In this document: piece by piece, positions 1 through 10,975 of the stretch
Layout: each line of letters begins with the position of its first letter
Numbering within the stretch: position 1 is the stretch's first letter
Assembly: GCA_036244855.1 (NCBI GenBank)
Contig: BQKZ01002329.1
Location: 4,428-68,427 of the forward strand
DNA from: Temnopleurus reevesii
Taxonomy: Eukaryota; Echinodermata; Echinoidea; Temnopleuroida; Temnopleuridae
Length of the DNA: 64,000 nucleotides
Direction of reading: 5' to 3'
Position numbers and translations under genes: made by a program
The notes under the pieces: generated by a model
Told to the model about the DNA's origin: nothing
The model's database searches: none
What the model saw: only the letters and a program-made list of their open reading frames with translations

Positions 1-1
1 A

Positions 2-22
2 GGGGGGGGGGGGGGGGGGGGG
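2..22. repeat. Homopolymer G run at the window edge
   Basis: Twenty-one consecutive G bases open the window. It may be a sequencing or assembly edge, or the end of a longer simple repeat outside the window. Bases 23-55 after it hold nothing I recognise. Confidence 0.9.
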
Positions 23-55
23 TGGCAGAAGAGGGCCCGTCACGTGATGCCTATG

Positions 56-643
56 TTAAAGGGGAACTTCACCCAGACATTGATCCACTCTCAGTGGATG
101 AAGAAAAATACAATGGCCGATCTGTGGAAATTTGAGCAAAATCCGAAAATTAATTCAAAAGTTATGAATTTTTAAAGTTTTGATTTACATCCCTCATTGG
201 CTCCTCAAATTGGCAATGTACAAGACACAAAATGGCTGCCAACATGGAGAACTCTCCATTGACTTTGTACACTGAAATTCACATTTTCTTCTTTTTCTAG
301 AAAAGTATACAAAATTGTACTTTTCTCTTCAAGTATAATATGAAAGTTTTGATTTTGCATGCATTTCGGAATGAATTCTGTTGATTTATTGTTTACTTTT
401 CAAGAAAAAGAAGAAAATGTGAAATTCTGTGTACTAAGTCAATGGAGAGTTCTCCATGTTGGCAGCCATTTTGTGCCTGTACGTTGCCAATTTAAAGAGC
501 CCATGGGGGTTTAAATCAAAACTTTGAAAATTCATAACTTTTGAATGGATCGTCGGATTTTGCTCAAATTTTCACAGTTTGATTATAATATTTGTCGCTA
601 TCCACTGAGAGCAAATTAATGTCTTGGTGAAGTTCCCCTTTAA
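56..643. mobile_element. Long inverted-repeat MITE flanked by TTAA (family T1)
   Basis: A non-autonomous DNA transposon of about 580 bp, nearly a full palindrome. The left end reads TTAA-AGGGGAACTTCACC and the right end is its reverse complement, followed by TTAA at 640-643. The arms continue inward through matching blocks such as CACTCTCAGTGG and ATGGAGAACTCTCCAT and a CTTCTTTTTCT stretch facing AGAAAAAGAAG. The TTAA duplication is typical of piggyBac-type elements, so mobilisation by such a transposase is an inference. It has no coding capacity. The internal motif CATAACTTTTGAAT...GTCGGATTTTGCTCAA resembles one in the element at 22034-22587. Confidence 0.8.
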
Positions 644-778
644 GGAACTTCGGTTAATACTCTCCACCCACCCCCTCTCCCATATCTTCATATGGAGCCA
701 GTGAGTCAGCGGCCAATAGATATCAATGACGAAATCCCTGATGAAAGTCGTTATAATACAAGCTTTATTGAGTCTATC

Positions 779-1546
779 TTAACAGAAGAGTCTACTACAA
801 AATAAAATTTCTTTAAGAGGAGCAGAAAAAATTACATGAACTAAACAACAAAAAAAAAGTTTGACGAAAACCAGACAACTAACAAGAAAGTTATGAATGT
901 TTGAATATTTACACAAATTGGCAACTGCTAACGTCATAGGTGCACAATTGGCCATTTATTATGATAACATAAATGTTATAAACAATTTTTTGATGATTTC
1001 TTATATGTCACTCTTATTTTCATGAACACGATGGTGGTAACGGAGCGCTGATGCATGCTGACACTGTATAGAATCAATGTATATATTTTGTCTTCATGCA
1101 TCATTGCTCCTTTGGCCACACTACCAATATCGTTGAAATACTAAAGTGTTTTGTACATGTTCGCTTAATTGTATAACTCTGTCACTGTTTTGTTTATGCT
1201 TTGGATGTTAACAAATAAATCCTCTTTTAGAGGCAAAGAAAAAAAAATGTTATAAATTGTTACCTTTTCCACAGCTTTAACTATAGAATATCTTCATGAT
1301 TGTGTAGATCTTTTACTTGCATGTTTACATTCACACAAATTTGGATCTTTCTCTGTAGAAATGGTGATTTTTTTTTTCACCAAAAAAGGGTTCTGGTTAG
1401 TAGTGCACCCATAATGTTATAAAATTGGCAGCATGTCTGAAAATTTAAGTGAATTGCTAATTTGTTCATATCTTTAAAAAAATCATAACTTTTTAATTAG
1501 GTGTCCGATTTTCTTCAAACTCTTTTTGTTCTGCTCTTGTTATAAC
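779..1546. mobile_element. TTAA-type inverted-repeat MITE, family B, copy 1 (broken)
   Basis: The left end (TTAA at 779-782, then CAGAAGAGTCTACTACAAAA) matches the terminal repeat of the better-preserved copy at 22034-22587. The interiors align through GAATGTTTGAATATT, CAAATTGGCAA and the GTCCGATTTTCTTCAA block near 1503. The right terminal repeat is missing, so the element is 3'-truncated or its end has decayed; the right limit is approximate. A separate retroposed insertion at 983-1245 interrupts it. No protein is encoded. Confidence 0.65.
983..1245 (+). mobile_element. Retroposed transcript fragment with poly(A) tail and 11-bp target duplication
   Basis: The segment is bounded by a perfect direct repeat AATGTTATAAA at 972-982 and 1246-1256. 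It carries AATAAA at 1214-1219 and ends in an A-run, the hallmarks of LINE-mediated retroposition. The related element at 22034 keeps the uninterrupted site (AATGTTATAAAATGTTAC), which supports a real insertion. Between signal and tail is a small hairpin, CCTCTTTTAGAGG. I do not recognise the source; it could be a 3' UTR of a cellular mRNA or a LINE 3' end. No ORF is evident. Confidence 0.7.
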
Positions 1547-2214
1547 TTAGTGCTCACCACACGCGATCTTACCAATATATTAAGAATATTTTGAAATCCA
1601 AAATCGTCCATCTTCATTATATAGAGTCTTATGAAGCTGTCCCAATATAACACTTTAGCCGGTCTATGCCCGACATATGAATATTTCTCTAAAGCAACGT
1701 CTTCTCGAGGTAAACTTTGAACGTATTTATAATGTTTATATAACGAAATAAACATACATAGTTATGACATCTTAGTATTTCAACGATGTATTGCTAGCGG
1801 TCACAATACATTGGCGTTGTCACATCTCCACGTTCAAGACGCTGCTGGCAAAAGTCGTCATACGTCGAATAAGTTATAAATAGATTTTACATTCGTTATT
1901 ACTCTTTTATTCGTCGTCATACTTCGAGTACATACGATAGTCGAGTATGGGACAATATTTCATTTTATGGTTTAAGATTGATGAGCGCTCATCACAAAAT
2001 TTAGCAAAAACATGAGGAGGAGCGGACTATGGACATTTGTTGTCTGGTTGTTATAAATTCACTGTATGTTCGTAAAAGAGAGTGATACAGAAATTGGTAG
2101 TAATCAATGCTTCAATATTCAGGAATTGGATAATATTGTTTGAATATCTTGCTTTAAGGCCATTTTCCGTCCAAATCGCCATCTAAATTTCAACTATCTA
2201 ACTGATGGTAATAT

Positions 2215-2505
2215 AAGTTTTCCCGTCCAATTTCATCTAATTTCAGCAAGAAATTTATCCCGATTGTGCTGCACTCAACCCAGGTTTTTAAATTGGTACC
2301 TAGTAGGATGTGAAAAGTGTCGTCATCTCTGTAACTCAGGCTGATATTGTGGATGCTCCCCAGAGAGCTTAGGAAACGCACCACGTGCGTTTGATATTGT
2401 TATGTATCCTTTGACCGAGTAACAATATTGATATAAAGCGCTTTGGACCGCATGTGAAAAGCGCCATGTAAGAAATAATGATATCATTATTATTACTATT
2501 ACAAT
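2215..2505 (+). mobile_element. Degraded SINE copy lacking its tRNA-like head
   Basis: The body motif CAGCAAGAAATTTATCCC followed by TGTGCTGCACTCAACCCAGG matches the fuller SINE at 44746. The 3' tail has two AAAGCGC blocks and runs into ATTATTATTA repeats. The A and B boxes of the RNA polymerase III promoter are not visible, so this is a 5'-truncated or decayed copy. ORFs called here on the minus strand arise from the repeat. Confidence 0.65.
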
Positions 2506-3439
2506 TATTATGATTACTGTATTATGATTATTCATTATTGTTATTATTATTATTACTATCATTTCCTTCGATTCGATATAAAATCGTTCAATTTGGAAGG
2601 AATTTGAAGGACCTTTGATATCAACGTTCAATTACCTAAATAGTTTGAGTTATTATTATTATTAAATAGTTTGATTTGATTTAAGTGGCATGAGATTTCA
2701 TTTTTTTTTCTCATTTCGGCGTAGGGATAAGGGCGATAAAATTGATAACAAGCTCAAGAAGTGCTTTCAAATTCAAGTTGGAATTAAACGAGATTTCAGT
2801 TGGTGTCAAATTGAAGAAGCAGTTTGGGCTGTTAATTTGACTGAATTTCCCTCTAAATTGAATTATTAATAATAAAAAAAACATTCAAAGAAATAATGTA
2901 AAAATATAATGGATCGTAAATAAACGAAAACGAAGTACAAGAGAGTCTTCAAAAGTCTGTCTTATATAAACATCCATTGGCTAATTTGAATGCAACGTTG
3001 ATGAAATTGACCGGGAAAACTTATAATATTAGACCATAGCAAAATTCGATATCGACATCCATCGGTATTATGAAACTCAGTAAACTACTGCTTGAGATAT
3101 TAAGAAAATCCGAATTTCCAAGAATAACTTATCGATCATAAGTGAACTTTCCACAAGATCGGCAGCCCTAGGATCCAAGACCCCATTGAAATTTTTATTT
3201 CCTCTTGAACTATGTTTACATTTAAAATTTTAATAAATATTACAAAAAAATAGAAGCGATCTATGATAATATCTCGTGGGGGCAACGTGCAATTCATACA
3301 TAACTATTACTTGAAAACCATTAACAAGATTTTACCTGCATCTTAGAGTGCTTATTAAAAAGAAAAAAACAAAGGAACCTGACCAACATACGTGAATAAT
3401 TTATCCAACCAATGATATTCGAGCTATTTCAAATACGAA
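2506..3439. other. AT-rich intergenic sequence, no gene seen
   Basis: I see no ORF with splice context, no conserved protein segment and no clear repeat structure beyond short A/T runs. Stops are frequent in all frames. Confidence 0.6.
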
Positions 3440-4065
3440 ATGGAAAGGCACCATATTTCAAAATGCCGTATTTTATGAAATTCATATAAAGTTGCAGTGT
3501 TAAAAGTTGACTAGGGTTTGAGAAAATTGGTATCATCTGCTCTTGGCCATCAAAATGGCCACCCAAATGGCCAGATCGCCTGTGCACAGCACTATTCTAA
3601 ATCAGCACCCCCCCCCCCCTCCCCAATGCCGGTACTTGCTAATGCCCCGGTCACATAGGACCCCGGAAGCAACACGATTCACCCCGACTCTTTGTTAATT
3701 CACAGTTAACTGCCTCAGAACAAAGAGTCGGGGTGAATCGTGTTGCTTCCGGGGTCCTATGTGACCGGGGCTTTAGTTTCCTGCCCGGTATCAGTACACA
3801 TTGCTTGTCATGCTTGTATATGAAAGACAATTGAGGAAAAAAACACTACTTTCTCATTATTTGGTGGCCATTTTTTTTCCGCACCGTATTTGTAAGCTGC
3901 GCTCTGACATTTTACCAAATTGCAGTGTCAGAAAATGCCTCATACTACTAATGTATTTGAGATAATCTGTATTAACGTCTTTTCATGGCGTCCATCTTTG
4001 ATTAGAATGACCGCCCATCCAATCGCCAGATCACCAGTCACCTGCAGTATTCTAAATCAGCGCCC
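3440..4065. repeat. Degenerate direct duplication interrupted by a palindromic MITE
   Basis: Two blocks, about 3440-3605 and 3880-4065, share an ordered series of motifs: TTGCAGTGT, then ATGGCC or TGACCGCCCA, then CCAGATCRCC, then TATTCTAAATCAGC. They look like an old tandem duplication, with the family A element at 3642-3773 and a C-run at 3607-3620 between them. No coding potential is visible. Confidence 0.4.
3642..3773. mobile_element. Palindromic 132-bp MITE, family A, copy 1
   Basis: A near-perfect foldback element: two 55-base arms (outer GCCCCGGTCACATAGGACCC, inner CGACTCTTTGTT) around a 22-base loop. It is flanked by TA at 3640-3641 and 3774-3775. The TA target is confirmed by the empty site described for copy 2. 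TA duplication suggests a Tc1/mariner-type or related transposase supplied in trans (inference). It is non-coding. Confidence 0.85.
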
Positions 4066-4246
4066 TAAATTTCCCTTATACTGCTACATTTAACATTTCT
4101 GCACGATTTGGGCATACATTGCATGAATATCGTACATGCTGTGAACCCAAATTGATGAAGTTTGTATTTACAATGCAGAATCCTATGGAAAACAAATATT
4201 ATCTTGATTTTGTACACAAGCGTATTGGAAATCGAAATTTTGGGGT

Positions 4247-4620
4247 AGCTGTCTGAAGTTATGCAATAGATGTCTTTGGTGTTTCCACATCTGATACTCC
4301 CTAAAGAACAATATCCACTGAGTTTCAGCCATGATCCTTTTCAGCTGAATAAAATTGTTTGTTGGGGGGCCCTTAATGATAGCTGTCTGTAGCTATGCAC
4401 AGGATAAAATAGCCATCTTTGGTGTTTTTCTCTTAAGTGACCTACGAAGAACGATATCCACCGGTTTTTAGCTGTGACCCTCTCCAGCTGAATAGAAGTC
4501 ATTTTGGGGGGCTCTTTGTGGCGCCCCCACGGCCAGCTTCGGCTTTTATTAACTCTGGGCGACATCTATACCCGATGTGACCATCGAAAAGTGTGACCCT
4601 TTTCAGCTGAATAAACCTTG
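4247..4620. repeat. Tandem repeat of about 130-bp units, two and a partial copy
   Basis: Units at about 4247-4373 and 4379-4508 share TAGCTGTCTGWAG, ATCTTTGGTGTTT, CTAMRAAGAACRATATCCAC, a CAGCTGAATA block and a run of G at their ends. A partial third unit near 4588-4612 repeats GTGACCCTTTTCAGCTGAAT. It is not obviously part of a known transposon. The minus-strand ORF across it (4341-4565) is not conserved between units. Confidence 0.6.
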
Positions 4621-5107
4621 GTTGCGCCCGGTCTTATATCAGGATATACGGCCAAGCACGTTTTTTTCTACTTTTGCAGTGACCCAACTAAGCTCTCCTC
4701 AAATCCGAAAAAAAATGTAATGGTAGGAGAAAAACGTACACGTTTTCAAGGACGCCCGATTTAGGACACTGATCGATGGGGATTTTTCAGGGGACTATAC
4801 ACACCCTTTTATGTTTAATGACGAACAAGACAAGCAGAAGAGCACGGATGGAACTAATGGAACCACTGTTTTGGGAGGAAATAAAAGCCAAGACTTTAAT
4901 GTTTAAACAACAATTATCTGAATGGTTCTAGGGCAGTTTGTACTGAGACAACTTGAACAGTTTTAAACCGTGGGGATGTTTTGCAAGTACAAACAGGAAG
5001 CGAAACTTGGTGCATGATGTCAGGGGGGAAGGGATATGTATAATGTACACGCATGTTGTAGGTTAGGCATACATGGCTTATCATATCATTGTAAGCATTA
5101 TACTTGT

Positions 5108-5299
5108 CTAAGGAGGTGTTGCTAGAAACTTCTTATCAATTGCAAGTAAACTGCAAATCAGTTTCAAGTTGACGGGTATTTTCATTTGCGCACGGTCTGT
5201 TGTCTTTACAAGACGAGCACGAAACAATGATTTTGATTGGCTCGTGCCGATCAACTACAACTCGCAATTGATCGCAAGCTTCTAGCAACACCCCTTAGA
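5108..5299. mobile_element. Short inverted-repeat MITE, family C, copy 1
   Basis: The ends are CTAAGGAGGTGTTGCTAGAA and the reverse-complementary TTCTAGCAACACCCCTTAG. The subterminal parts also pair (CAATTGCAAG facing CAATTGATCG). The middle contains GATTTTGATTGGC, shared with three other copies in the window (7714, 28348, 61193). It is a non-coding DNA transposon of about 190 bp. Confidence 0.75.
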
Positions 5300-5305
5300 T
5301 ATGTG

Positions 5306-5545
5306 GAAGCGATGTGGCCTAGTGGCTGATACTAATGTCTTCTACTAAGAGATTCATGGGTTCGAATCTGAGGAATGCCATATATTTCGGTATGCAAGAA
5401 ATTCCTTCATTATTATGCTGCACTCATCCAGGTTCATTTTGAGTACGATAGGACTCAGTATGGCGCATTTTGTGTGGGACCTACAGGAAACTTAAAAGGC
5501 AACTCAAGCCATGAACAGCACTTTCATTAAAGTGTTCTGTCTCTT
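5306..5545 (+). mobile_element. Decayed tRNA-headed SINE
   Basis: The tRNA-like head has an A box TGGCCTAGTGG and a B box GGTTCGAATCT about 35 bases on. The body has GCAAGAAATT and CTGCACTCATCCAGG, as in the other SINEs of this window. The 3' GCGCTATATAAA-type tail is not recognisable. It begins just after family C copy 1 ends, so the two may have inserted side by side. Confidence 0.6.
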
Positions 5546-6388
5546 ACACAAAAAGTGAACTTTTTTTTACAACTAGACTTCGAAATTCAATACGTATAAT
5601 ATACCTTTAAATACCTACGAAAAGAATATCAATTTATGGTTTGATATTTGTAACAATTTAGCAATTAGAATTATTAAAATAAAAAAAGAAAATATATTTA
5701 AAAGAAATACTGCAGTTAGGTTTGTGATCATGATATCATCAAAATTGTTAATTCGTTTAGTGATTTTATTATTCTCACCATTTTCTCATGTAATAAAACA
5801 ATTCATAACTGTCTTATCACTTGTCTGATCTCTCTAAAAGTTATATCTCATGTCTATCTAATTTGTCTTCTACTGTTGACAATAGCTATCGCTGTTGTTG
5901 GACTTCCCTTTCGACGCTCATGCTTGAATTGCAATGTAGTAAACGGAAAATAATTTCGGAAACGCTATGGGCAATCATAGACTCATAAAACGATATATTG
6001 CTCATCATTATTTTCTGCATGATCATTATAAAAAAATGTTTTTAAAATCTTTATTTGTGATATGCTTGACAATAACAATAATGGAAAAAGTAATTAATGC
6101 ACATGTTTATTTTAGAAAACAGCTTTGCGGGCAATTCATATGATTTTTGCTTGTTTGTTCTCGCAAATCTGCAAAGCGAGCAGTAGTAATGATAATAAAA
6201 ATTAAAAAAACGACTCGCATGTTGTTCATGAATAGAATGTAACACGTGTTGTTTCGTCAGTCCGGTACGATAAACCTTGTTCTTCGTGTCCTTGTTACAT
6301 GGGGTTTCTTGAAAATAAACAAAATAAATCTCTAACCTTTCCAATCACCTCCTTCAACTTAGATGGTGTCTAACGTCATTCCCAAAAT
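5546..6388. other. AT-rich intergenic sequence, no gene seen
   Basis: An ORF of 97 codons exists on the minus strand (6051-6344), but it has low-complexity composition, no splice context and no recognisable domain. I do not annotate it as a gene. Confidence 0.55.
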
Positions 6389-6975
6389 GTCACGCACAAC
6401 TGGGCCACCCACACACACGTTCTTCCTTATGAAGTCTAAAAACCACACACACGCACGCAGTATCACGCACAACTGGGCCACCCACACATACGTTCTTCTT
6501 TATGAAGTCTAAAAACCACACACACAAGCACACAGTATCACGCACAATGGGCAACATACACACATACGGTCACGCACAACTGGGCCACCCACACACGCCT
6601 TCCGCATGTAGTCTAGAAACCACACACAAGCACGCAGTAGCCGCCCAATGGGCAACACATACACACATGCACTCTGTCACGCACAACTGGACCACCTACA
6701 CACACACACACGTTCTTCCTTTATGTAGTCTAAAAACCACACACACGCACGCTGTATCACATACAATGGGCAACACACACACACACACACACACACTGTC
6801 TGGCAAAACTGGGCCACGAACACACATATTTTTTTCCGTACAGTAAAAAAAAAAAACTACGCACACAGACAGTGTCACGCACAACTGGCCAACCCACACA
6901 CACACTACTCTAGTGTGTAGTGTAACGCACTGTCACGCACAATCTGGCCACCCACACACACGTTCTGCCGTGCAA
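6389..6975. repeat. CA-rich minisatellite with a unit of about 73 bp
   Basis: At least six imperfect units each start near CACGCACAACTGGGCCACCC, run through CACACACGTTCTTCC and ATGWAGTCTAAAAACC, and end CACACGCACGCAGT. Shorter variant units carry CAATGGGCAACA instead. A pure CA tract expands near 6770-6795. The His/Thr-rich plus-strand ORF at 6502-6846 is a by-product of the CAC repeats. Confidence 0.9.
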
Positions 6976-7713
6976 GCAAGACGACCTATCTACCTATTGT
7001 TCCAGACCCATATATCATGTTGACCTCAAACAGATCACGTTATTACGCAAATCGCAATGCCCGTCAATGTGAGATGGAAGAAAAGTAAACAACTTCATGC
7101 AAACCTTCAAAATAGCTTTACAAAAAAAATAAGCTTCGCTATTTATTTGCTGATCAGGTGTGACACCTCTTCGAAATTTCTCAGCAGAATAAGAGGGGAA
7201 GAAGTTTCTTTTATGCGCAGCTAGCTATTCTGAATGTTTGAATGGAAGTTATTTATTTTTCCCAAGTCCTCTGTCCCTTCTGCTCACAGTACATTATACC
7301 GCAAACATGGATCGTACACATATTCATGATGGTATGCGTTTTCTAACCTATAACGAGCAAAATTACGAGAATGCTACCCCAATTACCTCATTTAAGAAAA
7401 CCTTGGCGACTTCCCCCAATTTAATATGAACAAAGTTGTTGGTGTTTTTTTCTTAGAAATCAAATATATCAAGTAATTATGCCAGACGTCAATAGCCACG
7501 CGCATTTTCATTCGAATACGCTAACGTCACAATGGCCAACACCACAAATATTGCATTTGTGGGTCCCAATTTAACCCTTTAAGAATAATTGAACATATTT
7601 TTGGTTTTTGTGATAACTTGTGATGGAGGACTATACAAAAATACAAAATCTGACCATATTTTGTGCCACCATTTGTCATTTGTTGCAGGGAGTGTTCTGA
7701 ATAAAATTATATC
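6976..7713. other. Intergenic sequence, no gene seen
   Basis: Nothing supportable was found. A 63-codon plus-strand ORF (7238-7429) has no recognisable domain or splice context. Confidence 0.5.
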
Positions 7714-7897
7714 TTAGGGGGTGTTGCTCAAAAGGTGCAATTGATCGCAAGTTACAGTTGATCGGAATATGCCAATCAAAATCATTGTTTCATGCGCGTC
7801 TTGTTAAATGCGTGCACCATGCGCGAATGAAAATGCGCGTTACAATTAGCAAAGCTGCAGTTGATTTGTAGTTGATTTTGAGCAACACCTCATTAGA
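7714..7897. mobile_element. Short inverted-repeat MITE, family C, copy 2
   Basis: It starts TTAGGGGGTGTTGCTCAAAA and ends with the paired TTTTGAGCAACACCTCATTAG. The middle motifs (CCAATCAAAATCATTGTTTC, GCGCGAATGAAAATGCGC) match copies 1, 3 and 4. It is non-coding. Confidence 0.75.
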
Positions 7898-8903
7898 TTA
7901 ACGTAATCCCTCAAATTTGGTACGCAGCAATCATTTATAAATCACCATTTTCAAGGTGAATTGGCAACACGCTTTTTTTTCCAATGAATATTCTATCTGT
8001 TATACGTTATATTTCATTGGAATGTTTTAAAGAACCAATCGAAGATTTCAGCTTTATTAAAGGAGGAAAGGAATATTATTCTAATTTGTTGTAAAACTAC
8101 TCATGTCCCAAAGGGGTTAGATACCAATACTACAGATAAAATGAAATGGTAGTAAATTTAATGTTTCGACAGTAAATATGATTCTGCATACGTGGATTGG
8201 GTGTTAATAAATGACAATGAAACACAAATAGGATGGATAAGAGTGTATGTTTTATTTAGAAATATCCTGTCAAAATTGAACCTTTATGCCATCTGTTTCT
8301 TATGGTGAGGAGAAAATACAAATAAAAAGGCAAAAGTTACGAGAAAATATAACCAATGAGATGTGAAATAAAAACATTTGTCTATGTATTTTGCCTAATA
8401 TAACAAAAGACATTGCGAGAGCGTGGGAGTTCATATTAGTAACTATATTTGTCTATATTTAACTATTTACATCATGAAATCATAATTTAAGCTATTCACA
8501 GTCGAAAGAAGGAAGAAAATAGTAGGTCAGGACGTATCTCTTTTTTTTTCATATTTACATTATATAGAATAAATCTCTAAAACACAAAACATACTCTTAG
8601 ACTATTGCAGTGCCAAATGATCAGTTCATACTCTCGAAGTGATTGCAGGCGTGCTCTATGTAAACGAAATTAAGCCAGTTCTAAATTATAATATATGCCT
8701 TATAGATATTCATCAGGTAGATCATGTGTGGTGTTTTGGAATACTATTTTTAAAAGCATTTAGAGGCGAGAGAAAGAGCGAAGATTAGTTTGTATAATGG
8801 AGTAGGTTGACTATACGGATCATGTCGTGAAATAACCCGCCGATATGATGGCTCATTTGCCCTCCCATGATAAACTCACGATGAAGTGATACTCGGATAG
8901 TTC
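7898..8903. other. AT-rich intergenic sequence, no gene seen
   Basis: No exon-like ORF, promoter or repeat family could be supported here. Confidence 0.5.
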
Positions 8904-9215
8904 TCAGTAAGAATTTATGAGCCCATCCACTGAGCTGCAATATAATAGATCAATAGCCATTTGTGTGGTGTCGTTGATTGTAATTGAAGCAGGCAGAATG
9001 GTCATGCATACCACACCAAGGGAGAAGAGGAATCTGTCACTTCTCGACCGGCCCATCCTCATCGTGTCACCAATTTCCTGTGGGTCCCGGTGTCCCCTAC
9101 AGCATTCCCGATTCGTGATTGACACCATCCCTTTGTCTTTCATTTCTTTTCCATCCCGTACGAACTCAAAATATAGATTTTCCAGGAAGATAGTTGCATA
9201 ATGACTTTCCCACAC
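8904..9215 (-). CDS. Possible small secreted-protein ORF or 5' exon (unrecognised)
   Basis: The ORF has 103 codons. From an internal Met (about residue 52) it reads MRMGRSRSDRFLFSLGVVCM, followed by TILPASITI: a basic n-region and hydrophobic core like a signal peptide with possible cleavage after PAS. About 50 residues follow the internal Met, with two cysteines. The stretch is less AT-rich than its surroundings. I see no convincing splice donor, TATA box or homology, and the opposite strand is also open. It may be a decayed exon or chance. Confidence 0.2.
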   Translation of the reverse strand: MWESHYATIFLENLYFEFVRDGKEMKDKGMVSITNRECCRGHRDPQEIGDTMRMGRSRSDRFLFSLGVVCMTILPASITINDTTQMAIDLLYCSSVDGLINSY

Positions 9216-10943
9216 CAGGAGAATCCATCCAGATGCTTTCTTGGCGTATTAAAAGATGCCTTCACCTTTGATATTAATGCAACCTTAAAGAGATGGAACG
9301 GACGTGTTCAATAGTAGATCAATCGGAACTTTTTTCAAAATTGAATTTAACGGGTTTTCACATTTTGAACTTTAACGTCATCCATTTTGTGGCAGTGAAT
9401 GAAAGAAAATCCTTGAACTGTCGAGGAGGGGAATATCAAAAGGAAACTTGCTTGCGTGAGATATGTCTTTCCCTGACAACGAAAGAATCAAACCACTTTA
9501 AATCCGTATAATTTCTGTAATTGATTGTATTTTCAAGCAATGATAAACGTTCACCGGGGCTTTTTGTTGGCTGTGGCGTTGTAGTAGGGGGCTCGTGTTT
9601 CTGTCCAAACCTGTATCGAGACTAGCAAAGTCCAATATCTTTGGCTAAGTGCAGTGATGTCATCTTGGGGGTGATGTGAAGAGAAGAAAGTTTGAAGCAA
9701 CATGAAGACACGAGGAACGATGAAAAACAAAAGACAGAAATCCTGCAGAAACATAAAAGAAAAAAAAAGAGAAATGTGTGTATTAATCCTCCAATTAGAC
9801 TCATTCAATGCTATTATATACTGGTAATTAGTGTCAATAGACCAGATTTGTAATGTAATTAAATGTATGTTTGTAAAATAAACAGTTACTGCTTCCTCTG
9901 CAGCACTTTAATAATCAAAATCCACGCGACAAAGGTATTCATTTGACAGATTAGCAAACATCTTGTCATTACTGGACAAGCAAATAATCATACAGAAAAT
10001 TGTGATTAGAAAATGGTCTATTGAGTCTTACATATATTGGTCATTTATTTCACACGTAGATGATGAAACAAATGTGAATTCAATGAACATTACGAAATTG
10101 TCTGACTTAACTGGTGCCTGTAACATAAGAGATGCAATTAAACTTACGATGAATATTAATCCTAAATCTATGGCAAAATGTGTACCAAAGGTATTCTTCT
10201 AATTGCAAAATTGATCGTATCTCTTTATATAAGAAGCCCCAGATAGATAAGCATACCAATAGGAAGTAAATCTCATTGTCTTTCTCATTGAATTGCGTAA
10301 CTTTGTTTAGTATATCTACATCTTCCGAAGATAGCAAATATTTCACGGTCATTGAATTATATCAAACATACACGATAAGCATAACGGACAAAGAAACTGG
10401 GCAAAGTAACCTATAGTCAAAGCTTTTACAAGTTTCTGACATCGAAAAATTTTATTTGTATATAGATAGTGGCTAATATAATCAGATTTATTTCGGAGAC
10501 TTCTAACATTCAGATGAGATAGTACAAAACCTTTCCAAAACTTTTCGACTACTCGGTTATTATTATGAATATTAAATAATTTATGGCGAGATGAAACTAT
10601 GTTCCTTGGTTCATACTGAATAACCTCTATAAATTGATTGGCAGTTCATTAAAAATACATTTATTGTATAAAATCTATAATTTTGCGTTTGTTTAGAATA
10701 TGCATGGGTTCATAATGAGTCCTTGCTTAGAAAATAATTATGTATTTTGTTGTCAAATATTTATTTTATTTAACATATATTTGTTTCATTATTGTAATCA
10801 AATCATTCATATTTTCTTTATTTTGTATAATTTGTTTGACATGACACAATGTATATGGAAAAAAATGTAATCAGAATAAAATGTTGGTTGTATATGTCGA
10901 TGACGTTCAAATGAATAAATTCCAAATTCCAATATCTTAAGGA
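9216..10943. other. AT-rich intergenic sequence, no gene seen
   Basis: Several short ORFs occur on both strands with low-complexity composition and no domain, splice or promoter support. Confidence 0.5.
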
Positions 10944-10975
10944 TATAAAAGAGTGGTTTCCCTTATCATTCAGTG
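10944..10975 (+). promoter_or_regulatory. Candidate TATA and initiator core promoter
   Basis: TATAAAA at 10944-10950 is followed 28 bases on by TTCAGTG, close to the metazoan initiator consensus (TCAKTY), and by a GTTCGATAC segment. Spacing is canonical for RNA polymerase II. No convincing first exon, ATG or splice donor follows. A pyrimidine-rich acceptor-like site (TCTTCCTTTTCCAG) near 11278-11291 is the next exon-like signal but is followed by stops in all frames. Chance occurrence is possible. Confidence 0.25.

Noticed and set aside
1214..1232. Histone mRNA 3' stem-loop
   Set aside because: CCTCTTTTAGAGG has a 5-base stem and 3-base loop; the histone signal has a 6-base stem, a 4-base loop and a purine-rich downstream element, and histone mRNAs lack the A-tail seen here.
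3642..3773. Rho-independent terminator or structured RNA gene
   Set aside because: The perfect hairpin recurs six times with TA flanks and an empty site, so it is a transposon.
6502..6846. His/Thr-rich 114-codon ORF
   Set aside because: It is the translation of a CAC-rich minisatellite, with repeat-unit boundaries visible in the protein.
6389..6975. CRISPR-like array
   Set aside because: Repeats are contiguous and degenerate, without unique spacers of constant length, and the genome is eukaryotic.
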